A stretch of DNA of 11,988 nt, from the NCBI GenBank assembly GCA_030619185.1, contig JAUXBW010000031.1, positions 1-11,988 of the forward strand, in the 5' to 3' direction. A program made the position numbers and the translations under genes. Below, piece by piece: positions 7,034-11,988 of this stretch. The first letter of the stretch is position 1. Each line of letters opens with the position of its first letter. The notes beneath the pieces were generated by a model. The model was not told the origin of the DNA. It was given only the letters and a program-made list of their open reading frames with translations, and did no database searches. This DNA is from Methyloprofundus sp. (lineage in GTDB: Bacteria; Pseudomonadota; Gammaproteobacteria; Methylococcales; Methylomonadaceae).

Positions 7034-7650
7034 GATATTTCTGTGAGTGAAAACTTCATAGGTATTTTGTTGATATAAATAAGATCGCTATTTTTGAGCA
7101 ATATACTCTTATTCTCTAACGCTCTATTGTTAACTTTTAAATCTTCAGCAGGCTCCAGAACTGAGGCAAAAAATCCTTCTTTTCTGTGCGTAATGATCAT
7201 GATGCCGGAGCCAGCTTGTCCAATGCGGGTCATATTTTTTTTTAGAGGAACTATGTGCCCCCTATGTTTGCCAGCCATTATTTGCAACTGTGCAACTACA
7301 AGCTTAGCAGGTATGGCCGATTGTAAGCCTGAGGGAGGGGAGGGAGTATCTGCCTGTTGTACATTGATAGGGTTGTAAACAATGCGGTGCTTGCCTATAG
7401 TGATGCTGTCCCCATTTTTCAAACGACGCTTGCTCTGGCGTTTACCATTGATAATCAGCGGAAAATCAGCATTGAGTTGTTTAATGATGCTTTCGTCGTC
7501 ACGCAGAATAACCGCTGCATGTGCGGGGGCAAAGGCCAGGCTGTTGATAGATATATCATTGCTTTCATCACGACCTATATGCACAACACCTGATTCAAAT
7601 ATTGCCGAGTGTATGGGGTTGTCATTTAAAAACACACTAAATTTTGCCAT
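7030..7650 (-). CDS. FHA-domain protein, probably two FHA modules
   Basis: 206 residues without a signal peptide or membrane span. The N-terminal module (about 1-95) has the FHA marks HIGRDESNDI with Gly26-Arg27, a His44 in FAPAHA, and NGKRQSKRRLKNGDSITIG at 68-86. The usual Ser of the S-x-x-H motif appears replaced by Ala, which should weaken phosphothreonine binding. A Pro/Ser linker (about 99-113) leads to a second FHA-like module (118-206) with RIG at 142-144, HR at 155-156 and a final KNSDLIYINKIPMKFSL strand pair; it is degenerate at the binding loops. The ATG at 7650 has no evident ribosome site. It overlaps pilZ by 4 nt and lies 87 nt after corB, possibly in one transcript. No Ser/Thr kinase or phosphatase is in the window. 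Confidence 0.82.
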   Translation of the reverse strand: MAKFSVFLNDNPIHSAIFESGVVHIGRDESNDISINSLAFAPAHAAVILRDDESIIKQLNADFPLIINGKRQSKRRLKNGDSITIGKHRIVYNPINVQQADTPSPPSGLQSAIPAKLVVAQLQIMAGKHRGHIVPLKKNMTRIGQAGSGIMIITHRKEGFFASVLEPAEDLKVNNRALENKSILLKNSDLIYINKIPMKFSLTEIS

Positions 7651-7659
7651 TTGATAGGA

Positions 7660-7715
7660 TTTTTATTCGCATTTAAGGCGAAATATAATGAGTGGATATT
7701 TAATTTCATAAATGC
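7660..7715. repeat. Small interrupted palindrome in the corB-FHA spacer
   Basis: GCATTTA (7669-7675) pairs with TAAATGC (7709-7715), and inside them GAAAT (7680-7684) pairs with ATTTC (7703-7707) after small bulges. Its left edge, TTTTTATTCGCATT and then AGGCG, resembles the inner left arm of the palindrome upstream of radA (6420-6440) at most positions. It may be a decayed fragment of a related element or a chance likeness. Confidence 0.3.
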
Positions 7716-7737
7716 CTGGAAGCCTGTACTTACAAAG

Positions 7738-8991
7738 TCATTTTTTTTTCTTGGGAAAAAACTTCACCTGGGTAATCGCATGTTTATTTCGCGAAATGAT
7801 TTCTAATTGGTGATCATGCATCATGAGGCTCGTACCTGCCTGCGGGATAGTTTCCAAAAACTCAATAATTAAGCCATTGATGGTTTTTGGACCTTCAGTT
7901 GGTAAACTCCAATGGGTAATCCGGTTGAGTTCTCTAACTGTCACACTGCCATCAACAAGATAACTACCGTCGGGATTCATTTTTACATCAGCTTCTTCGG
8001 TCATAATTTCACCGACTATCCCTTGCAATAAGTCATCCATACTAACTAAGCCCTGTACATCACCGTATTCATCAACAACTAAACCTATGCGTATTTTGTC
8101 AACTTTAAAATTATGAATTTGCTTGTGTAGCGGGGTGGTTTCCGGGATAAAAAAGGGGGTAATAAGGTTATTTGTTATATCTTGTTTACTGAAATCCTCG
8201 CTATTAAAAATCTGGGTCAGGATAGTTCTTAAATGCAAGAACCCAATCACACGGTCGATACTTTCCTTATAGATAGGGATGCGTGTATGTTGGCCTGTTT
8301 TAAGCTGGACAATGATCTCTTCAATGGGGTCTTCAATGTTGATTCCTATAATCTCATTTCTAGGTGTCATGATATCTTCAACAGTTGCACTTTCCAGATC
8401 AATAATACCCAGTAAAATATTTTTGTATCTTTCGGGCATAATCGAATCTGTTTCAGCAACGATACTTTTAAGCTCGTCCTTATTGAGCGTTTCCTGATTA
8501 TGCTGGCTAGCTTTAACACCAAAAATACGCAGTAAACCATTGGCAATTAAATTGACAAACCATACCAGCGGATAAAATATTTTTAATAAGGGGGTATAAA
8601 CCCAAGAGGCTGGAAATGCTATCAGTTCGGGTTTTAGCGCAGCTAGAGTTTTTGGCGCAACTTCTGAAAAGATCAATACCACAAGCGTCAGAATACCCGC
8701 TGCTAAGGCAATTCCCTCATCTCCCATAAGGCGCATACCAATAATCGTTGCCAGAGAGGACGCTAAAATATTGACGAAATTATTACCTAACAGGATTAGC
8801 CCTAGCAAACGGTCGGGGCGTTTCAATAAACGCTGTGCTTTCTTTGCACTTTTATGACCTTGCTTGACCAGATGTTGCAAGCGATAACGATTAAGAGTCA
8901 TTAACGCAGTTTCAGAGCTTGAGAAAAAGGCCGATAGTAATAGTAATGCGGCGAGTACACCAAAAAGTATACTAAGAGGAATGTTGTTCAA
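7738..8991 (-). CDS. corB: CNNM/CorB-family membrane transporter with CBS domains (YfjD-like)
   Basis: 417 residues. The N-terminal CNNM (DUF21) domain spans about 1-160, with hydrophobic segments at 6-23, 62-85, 92-112 and 130-157. It has the family marks SSSETA (24-29), LLGNNFVNI (67-75) and SEVAPKT (109-115). A CBS pair follows (about 205-328) with VEDIMTPRNE and VVDEYGDVQGLVSMDDLLQ, then a CorC_HlyC domain (about 338-414) and a lysine tail. The family includes E. coli YfjD and archaeal and bacterial CorB, tied to Mg2+ transport or efflux and inner-membrane located; the CBS pair usually binds Mg-ATP. The start codon is TTG at 8991; a TAA lies six codons upstream in frame and no ATG fits before the first helix. 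No Shine-Dalgarno is visible. A promoter with TTGACA lies just upstream. Confidence 0.9.
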   Translation of the reverse strand: MNNIPLSILFGVLAALLLLSAFFSSSETALMTLNRYRLQHLVKQGHKSAKKAQRLLKRPDRLLGLILLGNNFVNILASSLATIIGMRLMGDEGIALAAGILTLVVLIFSEVAPKTLAALKPELIAFPASWVYTPLLKIFYPLVWFVNLIANGLLRIFGVKASQHNQETLNKDELKSIVAETDSIMPERYKNILLGIIDLESATVEDIMTPRNEIIGINIEDPIEEIIVQLKTGQHTRIPIYKESIDRVIGFLHLRTILTQIFNSEDFSKQDITNNLITPFFIPETTPLHKQIHNFKVDKIRIGLVVDEYGDVQGLVSMDDLLQGIVGEIMTEEADVKMNPDGSYLVDGSVTVRELNRITHWSLPTEGPKTINGLIIEFLETIPQAGTSLMMHDHQLEIISRNKHAITQVKFFPKKKK

Positions 8992-9020
8992 AAGGGGATA
9001 TTTAGTTAGTTAAGTTGCTT

Positions 9021-9050
9021 ATAGTTTCTATGATGCAAAAATATTGTCAA
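9021..9050 (-). promoter_or_regulatory. Candidate sigma-70 promoter for corB
   Basis: On the minus strand a perfect TTGACA (9045-9050) is followed after 18 nt by AACTAT (9021-9026), a weak -10. The predicted start is near 9014, leaving a leader of only about 20-25 nt before the TTG start codon. It could drive corB and, by read-through, the FHA and pilZ genes. Confidence 0.45.
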
Positions 9051-9300
9051 GTTTCACTTAATGAAAACGGGGGATAGTTAGTGGGATATGAGCTGATTTA
9101 CATTATATTGTAATATTATATATTTGATAATTAAAGATTTTATTTCAATGAGGCTGTGCTAAGTATTCGGTTATATGCAAAAAAATAGCGCATTAGGTAC
9201 TTGCTTTTAACCCTGTCGTATTCCACGGGTACAGGACCCTACAAGTTCGTTCATAGATAGGAAAATCAGGCGCAATTCTTAAGTGAATGCCATTGTTTCT

Positions 9301-9313
9301 GGGGGGGGGGGGG
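9301..9313 (+). repeat. Poly-G tract of 13 in the upstream region
   Basis: Thirteen consecutive G, about 35 nt upstream of the predicted -35 box and 110 nt upstream of the start codon. Runs this long mutate readily by slipped-strand mispairing. In this position a length change could alter promoter activity by changing the spacing of upstream sites, as described for other contingency loci. A homopolymer sequencing or assembly error cannot be excluded. Confidence 0.9.
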
Positions 9314-9347
9314 CTGTTTTACTCGGTTTTAGTTGCTTTGATTTCAC

Positions 9348-9376
9348 TTTACAAGCTACCGGAAGAGGGGCATAAT
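9348..9376 (+). promoter_or_regulatory. Candidate sigma-70 promoter for the surface-protein gene
   Basis: TTTACA (9348-9353) and CATAAT (9371-9376) are separated by exactly 17 nt; each matches the consensus at about 4-5 of 6 positions. Transcription would start near 9383, giving a leader of about 40 nt. A modest AGG at 9411-9413 is the only ribosome-site candidate. Confidence 0.55.
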
Positions 9377-9423
9377 TAATATTATATAAAGCAGGTTGGT
9401 AATCAAAATTAGGCTATAAGACT

Positions 9424-11988
9424 ATGCAACGATATAAAAAATTTGTTCGAGTTACATTAATGGCTTTGCTGGTATTGGTCTCTACCAGTGCCTACTCCTA
9501 TGACTTCGACTGGGTCACTCTGGGTTGGCGTCCCGGTGAAACATACCATCAATACATCAATGTCAATGGTTCCGGTGTTAACGTGACAGTGAATGTATCG
9601 GGTTCCACCGGTAGCTTCCAGGATAGTGCACCGCTGCTGGACAGTGACAAGTTAGAATTAAAAGTGGATTATAATCATAGAAATGAATATGTTGAAGTTA
9701 TATTCAACTTTTCAGAACCCATAACAATAGCCAACTTCAAAGTATGGAATATAGATAGAGACTACTATCAAGACGCGGTCCAGATAACGGCCATTGGCAG
9801 TGGTGGAACCATACTGCCTGACGATGTGCGCTCGGGCTTAAATATCAACGTTCGTAGCGGGGGGCTATATTGGGCTGGTGTCCTTTCTTTGCCGGACCCA
9901 AGTGACCCGAAAGGTCTTCTAGAGCTTAGCTTTAGTCAGCGAAAAATCACACAATTTACGCTTCACTACGGGGGGGGGGGGGTCTTGGCACCATCAGATC
10001 CATTGGAACAGATTATCTGGCTTAGTGGTTTCTCCTTTGAAAAATCCACGCAGCCTCATCTTTCCGTCACCAAGACCGCGAATCCATCCGGTCCGGTCAG
10101 CAAGGGCGATCAGATCGACTACAGCATCACCATTAAAAACGAGGGAAGCGTGATGCAAACTGGTATTGTCGTGGATGATCCGCTACTTGGCGGCACAAGC
10201 TATATTGCCCACAGTACGCTTGCAAAAGGTTTCATCGCAGTACCATTTGATGCAACCTTTGCCGATAAATTTGACGCCAACAACTACGAGGGCAACTCGG
10301 GCAACCACGACTTCAGCGACAGATGGTATGAGCATGATAGTTCTCACTATCCGGCTTCTTCGCCCGATGGGCACGATGGCGGCAATATCCTGGTAACGAA
10401 TAACCAACTTAAGATTATAGCAAAAATGGATGGGGATAATATCTATCGGGAGGTCGATCTTAGAGGTTCTACCAATGTGTATCTGACATTTTATGTAATT
10501 AATCAATTAGGTGTTGGCGGCGAAGTAATTGCGGAGATTTCTTTTGACGGCGGTGTGAAATGGACGGTGTTACGGACCTATCGGCATAATGGGCTTTCGG
10601 GCCCTCAAGCCTTCGATATCGACGGTATCGCCCTTTTTAATCCATCCAATACCCTGTTACGTTTTCGGGTACATGGTGCAAATAGCAATGATGGATATGC
10701 GATAATTGACGATGTTTTGTTCACTGCCAATAGTAATGTATCGCCCGTCAGCAAAGATAATAATCCCACAACAGTCCACCCTGAACTTAAATCTGGTGTG
10801 CCACGAACTTTGGTTGTAGCAACTGACAAGTTTGTGCTGGAGGCTCACCAAACAATGACGGTGACCTATTCAGTCGAAGTCGGTACTACGGGTAATCTGA
10901 AAAGCATTGATAACATCACCGGTGTTACCAGCGACCAGCATACAGCAGATGCCATAGGCCGTGTTTCCAATCCTGTACGGGGGCATGATTTTGGTGATGC
11001 GCCAGTGAGTTATGGTGATGCTTCTCACGAGCTCAAACGCCCAATTAATCTTTACCTGGGTGCTTCCACTGATAAACCGGATCCTGAGCCTGCCTCGCAA
11101 TATTCGGCCGCAGCCGATGGCGATAATCTGAATGGCAGGGATGATGAAAATGGCGTGGTTATCACGACGAACCTGGTTACCCGCAATGTTACCGCTACAG
11201 TAACGGTGAATCAAGGAAGTGGACTTTCCATGCTGTGTGGCTGGCTGGATTTCTCCGGCAACGGGGCATTCGAGGACGTTGAACGTCACTGTTTCATTAT
11301 CAGTGCAAATGGCCAGACAACGGAAACCATAAAGTGGGGGGCGTTGCCCACGGACAAGGCGTATACGACTATTGCACGCTTCCGGGTCACCTCTGCTATA
11401 ACCCTTGCGAAACTACCCACCGGAAATGCCCCGGATGGTGAGGTTGAGGATTACCCGGTAAGCTATGACTTCTCCGAATTTGACTATGGCGACACCCCTT
11501 CTGGCCGCTATGGAGACCCCTCCCATCGGATCCATCAATATCTGCATATGGGTGATGGCGACCCTGATAGTGAAGGCGCTACGCAGCATTCAGCCGCAGC
11601 CGATGGCGATGACCAGGATGGCAGTGACGACGAAAACGGCGTGCTGCTCTCCTTCAATGCAGCCGGTACAGCTCTAACGGCGACCGTCACAGTTACCAAT
11701 ATGACGGGTGCGAATGCCAAGCTCTGTGGCTGGCTGGATGGTTCTTTGAACGGTATTCCCAATGGTTTGTTTGCTGGTGCAGAAGGGAATTGTAAGGACG
11801 TAACAGACAACACAATCAATGGTGTCGTTACATTTTTATGGGGTTCTGGCGGAATAGGTGGCATGGTGCCTGTGGGCGACAGCTATGCCCGTTTCAGGTT
11901 CAGCTCAGATACCTCAATGGATAGGAGCGATGCTGAGACACCGAACAAGGGCAACGGAGAAGTAGAGGATTACTTTCTCTCTGCTAAA
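9424..11988 (+). CDS. Large exported DUF11/GEVED repeat protein, 3-prime end outside window
   Basis: The frame is open for 855 codons and runs off the window. Residues 1-25 are a signal peptide (MQRYKKFVRV, hydrophobic core, probable cleavage after AYS). Residues about 26-205 are beta-rich, ending at YGGGGV (182-187), encoded by 13 G. DUF11-like strands begin at 212 (LSVTKTANPSG). A beta-sandwich resembling a MAM or jelly-roll fold spans about 275-435 (SFDGGVKW, RFRVHG, IIDDVLF). Strands like the end of a DUF11 unit follow at about 471-508. Two GEVED-type repeats start at 522 and 687 and end in GEVEDY (672-677 and 845-850). Each has SAAADGD, DDENG, LCGWLD and a second Cys that could form a disulfide. 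It is likely a secreted or surface adhesin-like protein; ligand and anchoring are unknown because the C-terminus is missing. Its composition looks richer in G+C than its neighbours. Confidence 0.85.
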   Translation, partial: MQRYKKFVRVTLMALLVLVSTSAYSYDFDWVTLGWRPGETYHQYINVNGSGVNVTVNVSGSTGSFQDSAPLLDSDKLELKVDYNHRNEYVEVIFNFSEPITIANFKVWNIDRDYYQDAVQITAIGSGGTILPDDVRSGLNINVRSGGLYWAGVLSLPDPSDPKGLLELSFSQRKITQFTLHYGGGGVLAPSDPLEQIIWLSGFSFEKSTQPHLSVTKTANPSGPVSKGDQIDYSITIKNEGSVMQTGIVVDDPLLGGTSYIAHSTLAKGFIAVPFDATFADKFDANNYEGNSGNHDFSDRWYEHDSSHYPASSPDGHDGGNILVTNNQLKIIAKMDGDNIYREVDLRGSTNVYLTFYVINQLGVGGEVIAEISFDGGVKWTVLRTYRHNGLSGPQAFDIDGIALFNPSNTLLRFRVHGANSNDGYAIIDDVLFTANSNVSPVSKDNNPTTVHPELKSGVPRTLVVATDKFVLEAHQTMTVTYSVEVGTTGNLKSIDNITGVTSDQHTADAIGRVSNPVRGHDFGDAPVSYGDASHELKRPINLYLGASTDKPDPEPASQYSAAADGDNLNGRDDENGVVITTNLVTRNVTATVTVNQGSGLSMLCGWLDFSGNGAFEDVERHCFIISANGQTTETIKWGALPTDKAYTTIARFRVTSAITLAKLPTGNAPDGEVEDYPVSYDFSEFDYGDTPSGRYGDPSHRIHQYLHMGDGDPDSEGATQHSAAADGDDQDGSDDENGVLLSFNAAGTALTATVTVTNMTGANAKLCGWLDGSLNGIPNGLFAGAEGNCKDVTDNTINGVVTFLWGSGGIGGMVPVGDSYARFRFSSDTSMDRSDAETPNKGNGEVEDYFLSAK
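9970..9982 (+). repeat. Poly-G tract of 13 inside the coding sequence
   Basis: The run encodes four Gly (183-186) and the first base of Val187 and is in frame at its present length. With 12 G, the shifted frame stops at TGA 10151-10153. With 14 G, it stops at TAG 10023-10025. The protein would then be cut to about 196-240 residues, losing the DUF11 and GEVED parts. This is the expected layout for translational on/off switching. Confidence 0.92.
10987..11454 (+). repeat. GEVED-type protein repeat 1
   Basis: Codes for about 156 residues from DFGDAPVSYGDASH to GEVEDY. It contains SAAADGD (561-567), DDENG (573-577), LCGWLDFSGNG with Cys605, and Cys623. The acidic, Asn- and Gly-rich turns are like calcium-binding loops, but binding is not shown. 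Confidence 0.75.
11482..11973 (+). repeat. GEVED-type protein repeat 2
   Basis: Codes for about 164 residues from DYGDTPSGRYGDPSH to GEVEDY, parallel to the first repeat. It has SAAADGD (723-729), DDENG (735-739), LCGWLD with Cys768, and Cys790. At DNA level the GCCGCAGCCGATGGCGAT stretch is identical in both repeats, while other parts have diverged, implying an old duplication or local gene conversion. Confidence 0.75.

Larger units (their letters stand above)
8992..9423. other. Divergent intergenic region between corB and the surface-protein gene
   Basis: About 430 bp with no long ORF. The corB side has its promoter. The middle (about 9100-9150) is extremely AT-rich, with mixed ATATT and AATAT repeats. 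Around 9205-9300 the composition is more balanced; a 5-bp CCTGT/ACAGG pairing there is too weak to call. A run of 13 G sits at 9301-9313, followed by a promoter-like pair and the surface-protein start at 9424. A 30-codon ORF (9287-9379) passes through the G run. No RNA gene was recognised. Confidence 0.6.

Noticed and set aside
9212..9235. CCTGT/ACAGG hairpin in the corB-surface protein gap
   Set aside because: Only 5 bp with a 14-nt loop and no T-run; not distinguishable from chance.
10183..11864. Several minus-strand ORFs of 64-139 codons opposite the surface-protein gene
   Set aside because: The plus frame is open without interruption and has clear domain repeats; the antisense frames are by-products of its codon use.
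9424..11988. Frameshift or pseudogene at the internal poly-G run
   Set aside because: Codon-by-codon reading stays open from 9424 to the window end at 13 G, so the present allele is in frame.

Overview
The window looks like chromosomal DNA from an AT-rich gammaproteobacterium. The RadA and CorB/YfjD-type proteins are of ordinary proteobacterial form, and the intergenic DNA carries short palindromic repeats. An origin in the Methylococcales or Thiotrichales is possible, but that is a guess from overall character and not from a marker gene. I see no rRNA, tRNA, CRISPR array or transposase gene.

Region 1 (1-4851, plus strand) is a compact co-directional cluster. A 41-residue hydrophobic peptide overlaps the start of an XpaC-family membrane protein. 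Then come a TelA-family protein, an SPFH-domain protein with a C-terminal GYF_2 domain, and a protein with two zinc ribbons and a C-terminal membrane anchor. XpaC and TelA partners are known as neighbours (xpaC-yaaN in Bacillus subtilis), and SPFH plus zinc-ribbon partners occur in the B. subtilis ydjFGHI envelope-stress operon. Here the two pairs are joined. The likely theme is a membrane-associated stress or toxic-compound response, but no substrate can be read from the sequence.

Region 2 (4852-8991, minus strand) runs corB, then an FHA-domain gene, then a PilZ-domain gene overlapping it by 4 bases, then radA. Two terminator-like hairpins and a ~158-bp imperfect palindrome resembling a MITE separate pilZ from radA. 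The palindrome ends about 50 bp upstream of the radA start codon. A further small palindrome lies between corB and the FHA gene, and a GTCATTCCCG-type palindrome lies between the convergent zinc-ribbon gene and radA.

Region 3 (8992-11988, plus strand) holds a ~430-bp AT-rich intergenic stretch followed by a large exported protein gene that runs off the window. It has a signal peptide, a beta-rich N-terminal domain, DUF11-like strands that seem split by an inserted beta-sandwich, and two GEVED-type repeats. Two separate runs of exactly 13 G occur here: one about 110 bp upstream of the start codon and one inside the gene at codons 183-187. Loss or gain of one G in the internal run produces an early stop, which is the classic architecture of a phase-variable surface protein. 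This is the most notable signal in the window.
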